From positions 1 through 5,970 of the forward strand of contig JAJFHI010000394.1 of NCBI GenBank assembly GCA_021775715.1: a stretch of 5,970 bases of DNA, given 5' to 3'. The first letter of the stretch is position 1. Each line of letters begins with the position of its first letter. The translations under genes and the position numbers were made by a program. Below, one piece after another: positions 1 to 5,338 of this stretch. This stretch comes from Hyphomicrobiaceae bacterium. Its GTDB lineage: Bacteria > Pseudomonadota > Alphaproteobacteria > Rhizobiales > Hyphomicrobiaceae. Below the pieces are notes generated by a model. That model was not told the origin of the DNA, searched no databases, and saw only the letters and a list, made by a program, of their open reading frames with translations.

Positions 1-117
1 TTTTCCATCCCAAGCAGCATCAGCAAAAGAGACATCCATCGCTTGCGCGCTGCTGAGACCTGCCGCGAATACTGCAGACGCAGCAAATGCAGACAGTAGG
101 AGTGTGTGAATTTTCAT
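1..117 (-). CDS. Exported protein, 5' part only (runs off left edge)
   Basis: Only the first 39 codons are in the window. They encode a classical Sec signal peptide: MKIH at the N-terminus, a hydrophobic core of Leu, Ala, Val and Phe at about residues 5-20, and a likely signal peptidase I site after AQA (residues 24-26), leaving a mature start of MDVSFADAAWDGK. The protein is therefore expected in the periplasm or outside the cell. The ATG is supported by a Shine-Dalgarno AGGGAG seven bases upstream. The mature part visible is only 13 residues, too short to assign a family. Its upstream region carries three tandem heptamers. It reads away from all other features, separated by about 580 bp from the oxidoreductase gene, so it is probably transcribed alone or leads a transcript going left. 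Signal peptide and start are well supported; function is unknown. Confidence 0.8.
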   Translation of the reverse strand, partial: MKIHTLLLSAFAASAVFAAGLSSAQAMDVSFADAAWDGK

Positions 118-124
118 TGGTGAT

Positions 125-130
125 CTCCCT
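125..130 (-). promoter_or_regulatory. Ribosome binding site of the exported protein gene
   Basis: On the minus strand this reads AGGGAG, seven bases before the ATG at 117. It is a near-consensus Shine-Dalgarno sequence and decides the start codon. Confidence 0.75.
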
Positions 131-144
131 TGGTTCGGCGGGCT

Positions 145-165
145 GTTCGTTGTTCGTTGTTCGTT
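145..165. repeat. Three tandem copies of a 7-bp unit (GTTCGTT)
   Basis: Three perfect head-to-tail copies of GTTCGTT (AACGAAC on the minus strand) are followed by a run of T. They lie 28-48 bp upstream of the exported-protein ATG, in its 5' untranslated or promoter region. Such a heptamer tract can change length by slippage. Whether it affects expression cannot be seen here. Confidence 0.8.
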
Positions 166-279
166 TTTTGAGGCTAACGCAGTTCTTTGTGCGCCGTCGT
201 TATTAGATATCACAGTTAAACGGCAGCTTCTGGTCAGAGGTAAATTTGTTTGAGTTTACAGCGTGAGTTGCGGAGCTTG

Positions 280-618
280 TTTTGCCTCACGGCTTTTCGA
301 CCCGCTAAGCGCGTCGGCCTCCGAGGGGCAGAGCAACGCGCTGGGTCGCGGTGCTCCCCGGCCGTGGGACAAACGTTTCCCTTGAACAGTTTGTCCGGAA
401 CACACAGGCGCGGATGCCTGCAATCTACCGCGTCGATACGGCTGCGGTCGTGCCGTATCTCGAGACCGCTTTTGCCCCTAGCGTGATCTCGGCGCGTGGC
501 ACCCGGGTGCGATGATGCGAGCGACAAGCGAGCGTCTGAATCGTTCTCGGCGCCGTGCGCAGCCCGACCGCAGGGAGGAACAGCGTGAGCACACATAACC
601 CTTTGCGATGATGCGAGC
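280..618. repeat. RepA copy 1: dispersed intergenic repeat of about 310 bp
   Basis: This is one of three collinear copies in the window (the others begin near 1877 and 4146), all in the same orientation. Shared landmarks in order: GGGTCGCGGTGCTCCCCG at 343-360, GTTTGTCCGGAACA at 389-402, a hairpin with arms ATACGGC and GCCGTAT at 436-442 and 452-458, the 12-bp palindrome GCACCCGGGTGC at 499-510, then GATGATGCGAGCG and a conserved tail ending near GTGAGCACA at 585-593. Similarity to copy 3 resumes as GCGATGATGCG up to about 618. An additional perfect inverted pair, GGACAAAC and GTTTGTCC, lies at 367-374 and 389-396. No credible gene is encoded: open frames on both strands differ between copies. 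It fills most of the spacer between the exported-protein gene and the oxidoreductase gene. The family is not one I can name. Confidence 0.85.
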
Positions 619-628
619 GAAGGTCTGA

Positions 629-680
629 GTGGCACTGCCGATTCACGATCACGCTTCGCTCTAACGATCGGAGTGCTGGC
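629..680 (-). repeat. RepB element 1: small palindromic repeat, about 52 bp
   Basis: It begins on the plus strand with GTGGCACTGCCGATTCACG and ends with ACGATCGGAGTGCTGGC, so the ends carry imperfect inverted repeats built on GCACT and CGAT. Both ends match two other elements at 2238-2296 and 2574-2631 (opposite orientation), while the central 15-20 bp differ. It lies 19 bp beyond the oxidoreductase stop codon, in that gene's 3' untranslated region. Confidence 0.7.
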
Positions 681-699
681 GAGCGCTAAAAAACCCAAC

Positions 700-1710
700 T
701 CAATCCATTTCAACGACGATCTTACCAAACTGCGTGTTTGAGCTGAGATGTTCATAAGCCTTGGCGACGTCGGCAAAAGCGAATGTCTTGTTGATCGTTG
801 CTTTGTACGTGCCGTCCTGCCAGCGCGGTAGCAAATGCGCGCTTGCGACTTTCATGCGCTCAGGCTGCATCAGTAGGTGAAAGGCAACATGGAAGCCCGT
901 GATGTAAGAGCCTTTGCGCATCAGGGCAAAGAGCGGCAGTTCAGGCATGTTGCCTGAGAGAAATCCATACCCGACAATCGTGGCGTCGTTACTTGCGGCT
1001 TCGGCGAGCAATCCGACCATTGGCCCGGCGACGGGATCGAAGGCGACGTCAAAACCCTTGCCGTCAGTCACCGCGCGCACCTGATCGCCAAATTCCTGTG
1101 GCGTCAGGCCGTCTGTCGTGATGACGTGATCAGCGCCGGCGTCAAGCAACTCCTGTGCCTTGGTTGCTGTCCGTGTTGTCGCGATTGCTTTTGCGCCATG
1201 GGCGTGTGTGACCTGTATGGCGGCAAGGCCGACGCTTGAGCTTGCCGCCGTGATTACGGCCGATTGGCCTGCGCCGTCTCTGAGGCCGCCCGCCTGCACG
1301 AGGCCGCCGTAAGCGGTCGGATACGCCATCCAAAATGTTGCGGCCTCGACGAAGCTGACATTGGAGGGTTTGGGATGCAGGGAGAGAGCGGAAAAATTGC
1401 AGCGCTCCGCCATCGCGCCTTCTGCCCCGACGTTTATGTTCGGTGCGATGGAAACTTCGTCGCCAATCTTGTAGTCGGTGACGTTCGCGCCAACAGCCGT
1501 AACAACGCCCGCGCCCTCCATGCCGATTTTCGCGGGGAATACGGGTTCCACGAGGTACTGGCCGGCAAGGAACATAAGTTCGGCGCGATTGAGCCCGGCC
1601 GCTTTGATGTCAACCTGGACTTCGCCCGCACCCGGCGCTGGGATTTCGCGTTCGACAAGCTTCAGTTGTTCCGGCCCACCGACGGCATCGAATTCAGCGA
1701 CTTTGGACAT
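700..1710 (-). CDS. Zinc-independent MDR-family oxidoreductase, quinone-reductase-like
   Basis: A 336-residue protein of the medium-chain dehydrogenase/reductase superfamily, expected to be a cytoplasmic NAD(P)H-dependent reductase acting on quinones or enones. Residues about 1-125 form the GroES-like N-terminal domain: GLNRAE (39-44) stands where zinc alcohol dehydrogenases have the catalytic Cys, so no catalytic zinc is expected. MEGAGVVTAVG (64-74) and IGDEV (82-86) are family signatures. The nucleotide-binding Rossmann domain holds ITAASSSVGLAAIQ (153-166), followed by ATTRTATK (177-184), whose Arg suggests NADPH preference. FDPVAGP (224-230) and the C-terminal FGKIVVEMD (328-336) also fit; length is normal. 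The frame is open to 1848, but the ATG at 1710 is chosen because GAGGAA lies seven bases upstream and family similarity begins there. Long spacers on both sides make it a single-gene unit. Physiological substrate is unknown. Confidence 0.9.
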   Translation of the reverse strand: MSKVAEFDAVGGPEQLKLVEREIPAPGAGEVQVDIKAAGLNRAELMFLAGQYLVEPVFPAKIGMEGAGVVTAVGANVTDYKIGDEVSIAPNINVGAEGAMAERCNFSALSLHPKPSNVSFVEAATFWMAYPTAYGGLVQAGGLRDGAGQSAVITAASSSVGLAAIQVTHAHGAKAIATTRTATKAQELLDAGADHVITTDGLTPQEFGDQVRAVTDGKGFDVAFDPVAGPMVGLLAEAASNDATIVGYGFLSGNMPELPLFALMRKGSYITGFHVAFHLLMQPERMKVASAHLLPRWQDGTYKATINKTFAFADVAKAYEHLSSNTQFGKIVVEMD

Positions 1711-1717
1711 TGGTGGT

Positions 1718-1723
1718 TTCCTC
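1718..1723 (-). promoter_or_regulatory. Ribosome binding site deciding the oxidoreductase start
   Basis: GAGGAA on the minus strand lies seven bases before the ATG at 1710. The upstream in-frame ATG at 1848 lacks comparable family support, so this site favours the shorter protein. Confidence 0.7.
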
Positions 1724-1858
1724 GTTTTTGTTGGTACATGAAAGGCGGCAGGCGATCGCCGCAGCTTAGCGGTTTGGCTGGGCTTTTCCAGGGGGGCTGA
1801 GCTGTGCGCCTTGTTGTGCTGGTAATCCAGCCGTACGCATCCCAACAATGGTCGAAAC

Positions 1859-1874
1859 TCCCGTGCAAACGGGA
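1859..1874. repeat. Short palindrome TCCCGT-GCAA-ACGGGA
   Basis: A perfect 6-bp stem with a 4-nt loop, followed by ATCCA. It resembles the common bacterial 'ATTCCCG...CGGGAAT' intergenic palindromes and abuts the left limit of RepA copy 2. It may be a decayed part of a longer version of that repeat. Confidence 0.5.
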
Positions 1875-1876
1875 AT

Positions 1877-2319
1877 CCAAGAGAGCTTCAGCGGGTGTTG
1901 TGAAAGTGCGTGGTTGAGAGGGCTCAGATTTTGGCGGGCGAGTTGATTTCTCTCACGGCTATTCGACGCGCTAAGCGCGTCGGCCTCCGAGGGGCAGCGC
2001 AACGCACTGGGTCGCGGTGCTCCCCGCTCGAGGGATAAACGTTTCCTCTGCAGGGTTTGTCCGGAACATAGAGGCGTGCTGGTTGCAGCCATCAACATAC
2101 GAGCCGCTGGCCTCGTGTCGTAAAACGGGCACCAACATGCGTTCTAAACCCGCTGCGCCATCTATCAGGCACCCGGGTGCGATGACGCGAGCGCCTAGCG
2201 AGTGTCTGGATCGTTCCCGGCCCCGTGCGGAGCCCGAGTAGTACCTCGGCTCGTCCCACGCCCTTCTGCGTGGGGCGTGAATCGGCAGTGCAACAACCGC
2301 GAGGAATAGTGTGAGTGCC
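1877..2319. repeat. RepA copy 2, interrupted by a RepB element
   Basis: Collinear with copies 1 and 3 and in the same orientation. GGGTCGCGGTGCTCCCCG is at 2009-2026, GTTTGTCCGGAACA at 2055-2068 and GCACCCGGGTGC at 2169-2180. The central hairpin has arms ATACGAG (2097-2103) and CTCGTGT (2112-2118). The left part shares CCAAG and TTCAGCGGGTG with copy 3. A perfect 8-bp palindrome, CGACGCGC-TAA-GCGCGTCG, occupies 1964-1982; copy 1 has the same hairpin with one mismatch. From the CTCAC box to the 12-bp palindrome the spacing is 217 bp (213 and 212 in the other copies), but from the palindrome to GTGAG it is 131 bp against 75 and 74. The extra block is the RepB element at 2238-2296. No gene is recognisable inside. 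Confidence 0.85.
2238..2296 (+). repeat. RepB element 2, nested inside RepA copy 2
   Basis: This block is absent from RepA copies 1 and 3 and separates AGCCCGA from CCGCGAGGAATAGTGTGAG, which are contiguous there (with small differences). Its reverse complement begins TGTTGCACTGCCGATTCACG and ends ACGAGCCGAGGTACTAC, matching both ends of the elements at 629-680 and 2574-2631. It contains a perfect hairpin CCCACGC-CCTTCT-GCGTGGG at 2255-2274. A second hairpin at 2230-2252 (GAGCCCGAG against CTCGGCTC, one bulge) spans the left junction. The exact ends are uncertain by a few bases. Confidence 0.7.
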
Positions 2320-2343
2320 AAAAGACTCAGCCCCAGCCTCAGA

Positions 2344-2491
2344 TGTCATTCTCGGGCTTGTCCCGAGAACCCATTTTTCAGCGTGCTCAAGCCCGGCCGA
2401 TATAGCCGCGAATGTGTAGATTTCCATCTGCTAAACCCAAACGCCAGCACTACCGGTTAGATGGATACTCGGATCAATTCCGAGAATGACA
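2344..2491. repeat. RepC: 148-bp element with 30-bp inverted ends
   Basis: The left end (2344-2373) starts TGTCATTCTCGG and the right end (2462-2491), read on the other strand, starts identically; the two 30-bp ends agree at 24 positions. Each end is itself a hairpin: TTCTCGGG with CCCGAGAA at 2349-2369, and CTCGGA with TCCGAG at 2468-2484. The 88-bp interior has no gene. TGTCATTCTCGG palindromes of this type are, from general knowledge, frequent between genes in alphaproteobacteria. A MITE-like unit or two independent palindromes facing each other would both fit. Confidence 0.65.
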
Positions 2492-2517
2492 ATTTTGCGG
2501 TTGCGGCGGCACGCACC

Positions 2518-2549
2518 AAAAAAAGGCTGGACATCTCTGCCCGGCCTTT
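2518..2549 (-). terminator. Rho-independent terminator of icd
   Basis: Read on the minus strand, AAAGGCCGG and CCAGCCTTT form a 9-bp stem with one G-T wobble around a 10-nt loop, and the downstream arm runs into seven T. It lies about 90 bp after the icd stop, with a RepB element between them. The A-run on the other side could give weak termination in the opposite direction too. Confidence 0.75.
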
Positions 2550-2573
2550 CGTTATTGCACATATCTGTAGGTA

Positions 2574-2631
2574 GCCGGCACTCAGATCGTTCGCGCGTCT
2601 ATCAGCCCGAGCGTGAATCGACAGTGCCCAC
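2574..2631 (+). repeat. RepB element 3, directly after the icd stop
   Basis: It runs from GCCGGCACTCAGATCGTT to GTGAATCGACAGTGCCCAC, with inverted terminal GGCACT and AGTGCC. Its ends align with the elements at 629-680 (inverted) and 2238-2296 (same orientation); the middle differs. It lies eight bases past the icd stop codon and before the icd terminator, so it is expected to be part of the icd mRNA. Confidence 0.7.
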
Positions 2632-2638
2632 CAATAAA

Positions 2639-3859
2639 CTAACCTGCTTCAGCCATCGCGAGCTGCAGGTGCTCGTCGACTTTGTCGAGGAAGCCAATCG
2701 TGTCGAGCCACTTCTGTTCGTCGCCAACCAGTAATGCCAAATCCTTCGTCATAAAGCCGGACTCAACGGTGTCGATGCAAACGGCTTCCAGCGTTTCTGC
2801 AAACTTGTCCAACGCTGTATTGCCATCAAGCTTTGCACGGTGTTTGAGGCCACGTGTCCAGGCAAAGATCGACGCGATCGAGTTTGTCGATGTGGCGTTG
2901 CCCTTCTGGTGTTCGCGGTAGTGACGCGTCACCGTGCCATGCGCGGCTTCGGCTTCAACGGTCTTGCCGTCTGGTGACATTAGAACCGATGTCATCAGGC
3001 CCAACGAACCAAACCCCTGCGCCACGGTGTCAGACTGCACGTCGCCGTCGTAGTTTTTGCAGGCCCAAACGTATCCACCGGACCACTTCATGGCAGATGC
3101 CACCATGTCGTCGATCAGGCGGTGTTCGTAGGTAATGCCAGCTTTTTTGAACTTCGCAGCGAACTCGGCTTCGAAAATTTCTTGGAAGATGTCTTTGAAG
3201 CGGCCGTCGTAGGCTTTCATGATTGTGTTCTTGGTCGACAGATAAACCGGGTAGCCGCGTTGCAAACCGTAGTTCATCGACGCGCGGGCGAAATCTTTGA
3301 TGCTGTCGTCGAGGTTATACATCGCCATCGCAACACCAGCGCTTGGTGCATCGTACACTTCTTTCTCGATCACTTTACCGTCTTCACCAACAAACTTGAT
3401 GGACAGTTTGCCAGCGCCTGGGAACAGGAAGTCCGTCGCGCGGTACTGGTCGCCGAAGGCATGACGGCCAACGATGATCGGCTGTGTCCAGCCTGGAACA
3501 AGACGTGGAACGTTTTTGCAGATGATAGGCTCACGGAAAATAACGCCGCCCAAGATGTTGCGGATGGTACCGTTTGGCGAGCGATACATGCGCTTCAGGC
3601 CAAACTCTTCAACGCGGTCTTCATCGGGCGTGATCGTCGCGCACTTAACGCCGACGCCGTGCTTCTTGATGGCGTTTGCCGCGTCGACCGTCACCTGGTC
3701 ATCAGTTTTGTCGCGATACTCAATGCCGAGGTCGTAATACTCGAGGTTCAAATCGAGATAGGGGTGAATAAGCTTGTCTTTGATGAATTGCCAGATGATG
3801 CGGGTCATCTCGTCACCGTCAAGCTCGACGACGGTACCTTCGACTTTGATTTTTGCCAT
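2639..3859 (-). CDS. icd: NADP-dependent isocitrate dehydrogenase
   Basis: A complete 406-residue enzyme that oxidatively decarboxylates isocitrate to 2-oxoglutarate with NADP+ in the TCA cycle, in the cytoplasm. It belongs to the homodimeric eukaryote-like subfamily typical of alphaproteobacteria and aligns through its whole length with human IDH1. Active-site residues are all present: Thr77, SPNGTIRN at 94-101 (Ser94, Asn96, Arg100), Arg109, Arg132, Tyr139, Lys210, and metal ligands Asp250, Asp273 and Asp277 within LIDD and KNYDGDVQSD. The NADP-binding stretch EAAHGTVTRHYREHQKG is at 304-320, with Arg312 and His313 contacting the 2'-phosphate. The ATG at 3859 fits the family start (MAKIKVEG); a modest AGAGG lies 11 bases upstream. 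It stands alone between long spacers and has its own terminator at 2518-2549. No damage or missing key residue is seen. Confidence 0.98.
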   Translation of the reverse strand: MAKIKVEGTVVELDGDEMTRIIWQFIKDKLIHPYLDLNLEYYDLGIEYRDKTDDQVTVDAANAIKKHGVGVKCATITPDEDRVEEFGLKRMYRSPNGTIRNILGGVIFREPIICKNVPRLVPGWTQPIIVGRHAFGDQYRATDFLFPGAGKLSIKFVGEDGKVIEKEVYDAPSAGVAMAMYNLDDSIKDFARASMNYGLQRGYPVYLSTKNTIMKAYDGRFKDIFQEIFEAEFAAKFKKAGITYEHRLIDDMVASAMKWSGGYVWACKNYDGDVQSDTVAQGFGSLGLMTSVLMSPDGKTVEAEAAHGTVTRHYREHQKGNATSTNSIASIFAWTRGLKHRAKLDGNTALDKFAETLEAVCIDTVESGFMTKDLALLVGDEQKWLDTIGFLDKVDEHLQLAMAEAG

Positions 3860-4145
3860 AAATGTAAGAGCCTCTTGTTCGGGCGGGATGGTCTTGGTGA
3901 ATTGGGTGAATTTCGCGGCACCATAACGGCGTCGCGGCGGCGCAACAAGTCACCGGTTCGGCTAAGACCGGAAATGGAGTGAAATGGCGGGGGAATGGGC
4001 GAATTGGCTAAGAGCATTGAGATTTGAGCATGCAGGTGTGCTGTGTTGCGCGCGAGATTCGAGAGTTTTCGAGTCGCTTCACCGGCATCGGTCAGTCCCG
4101 CTAAGGCCGACGCTCAAGTAGCCAAGCGGTAGCGCCTCATTGTAG
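3860..4145. other. icd upstream spacer without recognised gene
   Basis: This 286-bp stretch must hold the icd promoter on the minus strand, but I cannot point to a convincing -35/-10 pair or known operator. There is no credible ORF, tRNA or terminator. Its right end, around 4085-4145, may be a decayed extension of RepA copy 3: on the minus strand GCTTGGCTAC recurs there. Confidence 0.5.
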
Positions 4146-4151
4146 CCAAGC
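4118..4151. repeat. 10-bp direct repeat GTAGCCAAGC, 24-bp period
   Basis: GTAGCCAAGC occurs at 4118-4127 and again at 4142-4151, the second at the left limit of RepA copy 3. It may be a local duplication at the repeat boundary. No third copy is seen at the right end of the repeat, so it does not look like a target-site duplication. Confidence 0.6.
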
Positions 4152-4540
4152 AAGTTTCAGCGGGTGAGGTGGGGGTGGTTCCTTGAGGTGATCGTGAGTT
4201 TGTTTTGCCTCGCGGCTATTCCTCGCTGTCGCTCGGGCCTCCGGCGGGGCGCAGCAACGCAGCGGGTCGCGGTGCTCCCCGGCCTCTGGCATTAACATTT
4301 CCCCTGAGCTGTTTGTCCGGAACATAAGGGCGTGGATTCTAGCAACCTGCCAAGTAGATACGGTGAGAAATGTTCCGTATTGCTAGACCATTGTTTCCCC
4401 TTGCGCGATTCCCGCACTTGGCACCCGGGTGCGATGATGCGAGCGACAAGCGAGCATCTGAATCGTTCCCGGCGCGTGCGCAGCCCGACCGCAAGGAGGA
4501 ACAGCGTGAGCACAGAACGACTTTTGCGATGATGCGTGCG
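4146..4540. repeat. RepA copy 3
   Basis: Same orientation and landmark order as copies 1 and 2: TTCAGCGGGTG near 4155, TTTTGCCTC at 4203-4211, GGGTCGCGGTGCTCCCCG at 4264-4281, GTTTGTCCGGAACA at 4311-4324, GCACCCGGGTGC at 4421-4432 and GTGAGCACA ending at 4514, with GCGATGATGCG after it. The central hairpin has arms ATACGG (4358-4363) and CCGTAT (4375-4380), enclosed by a further pair CTAGCA (4339-4344) and TGCTAG (4381-4386). The 8-bp CGACGCGC palindrome of copy 2 is replaced here by a different GC-rich stretch at 4217-4245. The repeat stops only about 5-30 bp before the DUF6891-like stop codon and fills its 3' flank. No gene is recognisable inside. Confidence 0.85.
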
Positions 4541-4545
4541 TTAGA

Positions 4546-5187
4546 TTAAACTGCACCCTTTTTGTCTTCACCATCGTCGTCCTCGTAGCCTTCGCCGTCC
4601 TCGTCATCGTCTTCGCCAAAGCCAGGCTTTTTCCAATCGAAGCCTTTCAGAGCGATGCGTTGATCGAGAGTCCCGTCCCATTCAACCTCGAAGTCCGAGT
4701 TCTGCAAAATCGTGACGGCTTCGTGCGCAACGGCTGCGCCATCACCGTCATCAAAGGCGCCGAATGCAAGATGCAATGGTGCGCCCTGCAGGGCGCCGTC
4801 GACGTCTTGGCTGTGATAAAAAACATAGCCCTTGAAGGTGTAGCCCTCGTCTTTCATCTGGGCTGCAATGTCGGCGGCATCCGACATGCCGTCAGATTGC
4901 GTCATGCCGGCGTTGTGGAGTGCTAGAATGCCGACTTCGTCCATATCGTTGAACGCGGCGTCAAGACGGTCCCAGTCGGTCGTCTCGGGCCAATCTTCTT
5001 CGGCCTCGCTTTTGGCGTTGGCTTCCTCCTCGGCCTTGGCATCAATCCAGGCGCGATCATCGGCGGAGAGCTCATAAGGGTCTAGGTATTCCTCGGAAAT
5101 TGCTTCAAAGACGTCCTCGGGTGTGTAAAACCCGGACCAGATCATCAGCCGGATGCGTTCACCGGTGTCGTTCAAATCAATCGCCAT
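4546..5187 (-). CDS. DUF6891-like protein of unknown function, acidic C-terminal tail
   Basis: A 213-residue soluble protein with no signal peptide or membrane segment. I recognise it from memory as like the DUF6891 family: an N-terminal helical part (RIRLMIWSGFYTPEDVFEAI, 11-30), then WPETTDWDRLDAAFNDMDEVGILAL (66-90), HNAGMTQSDGMSD (91-103), GYVFYHSQD (120-128), LAFG (140-143) and EVEWDGTLDQRI (167-178). The family has no established biochemical role, so none is given. Residues about 191-208 are almost all Asp, Glu and Gly, ending in DKKGAV, which makes the protein very acidic. The ATG at 5187 is the first in frame; AGGGA lies about 12 bases upstream, a loose site. It is divergent from the TrmJ-like gene across a 150-bp spacer. 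The 3' end is followed immediately by RepA copy 3 and no terminator is obvious. The family call rests on motif memory, not a search. Confidence 0.75.
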   Translation of the reverse strand: MAIDLNDTGERIRLMIWSGFYTPEDVFEAISEEYLDPYELSADDRAWIDAKAEEEANAKSEAEEDWPETTDWDRLDAAFNDMDEVGILALHNAGMTQSDGMSDAADIAAQMKDEGYTFKGYVFYHSQDVDGALQGAPLHLAFGAFDDGDGAAVAHEAVTILQNSDFEVEWDGTLDQRIALKGFDWKKPGFGEDDDEDGEGYEDDDGEDKKGAV

Positions 5188-5338
5188 TGCTCAATCGTCC
5201 CTGTTGGAATAGCTGAAAGCTGACCCGTTGCCTGAGTCGTTGCAAATATTTGTGTCACAAGATCCCCAGCCATGCCCACGGGTTTCTCTCGTTGCTGACA
5301 ACAGCGGTGTGGACAGCGCCGAAATACCGCTCACGCCT
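5188..5338. promoter_or_regulatory. Divergent intergenic region, DUF6891-like gene and TrmJ-like gene
   Basis: The two genes point away from each other here, so both promoters are expected in these 151 bp. The AT-richer part is near 5240-5255, but no clear -35/-10 pair or operator can be read. If the TrmJ-like protein starts at the GTG at 5252 the region shrinks to about 64 bp. Confidence 0.45.

Noticed and set aside
688..699. A run of six A (T on the minus strand) right after the oxidoreductase stop, as a terminator
   Set aside because: No stable GC-rich hairpin precedes the T-run on the minus strand, so the sequence does not support an intrinsic terminator here.
234..776. A 180-codon open frame on the minus strand across RepA copy 1, with similar frames over copies 2 and 3
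   Set aside because: The frames are Arg, Pro and Ala rich, do not stay aligned between the copies, run into the true oxidoreductase gene in another frame and have no ribosome binding site. They are by-products of a GC-rich repeat.
1264..1800. A 178-codon plus-strand open frame antisense to the oxidoreductase gene
   Set aside because: It mirrors the codon bias of the real gene on the other strand and shows no domain.
1711..1848. A 46-residue N-terminal extension of the oxidoreductase
   Set aside because: MDR proteins of this type begin with a beta strand like KVAEFDAVGGPE at residue 3, and a good ribosome binding site supports the ATG at 1710.
3122..3982. A 286-codon plus-strand open frame antisense to icd
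   Set aside because: It is the shadow of a strongly coding, fully conserved icd gene on the other strand; the translation has no recognisable motif.
4121..4134. GCCAAGCGGTAGCG, resembling a tRNA D-arm
   Set aside because: No T-arm motif, no acceptor stem and no anticodon stem can be placed around it.
280..4540. RepA copies as insertion sequences or a CRISPR-like array
   Set aside because: The copies are too short and carry no transposase; they are about 1.7 and 2.3 kb apart with genes between, and there is no regular repeat-spacer pattern.
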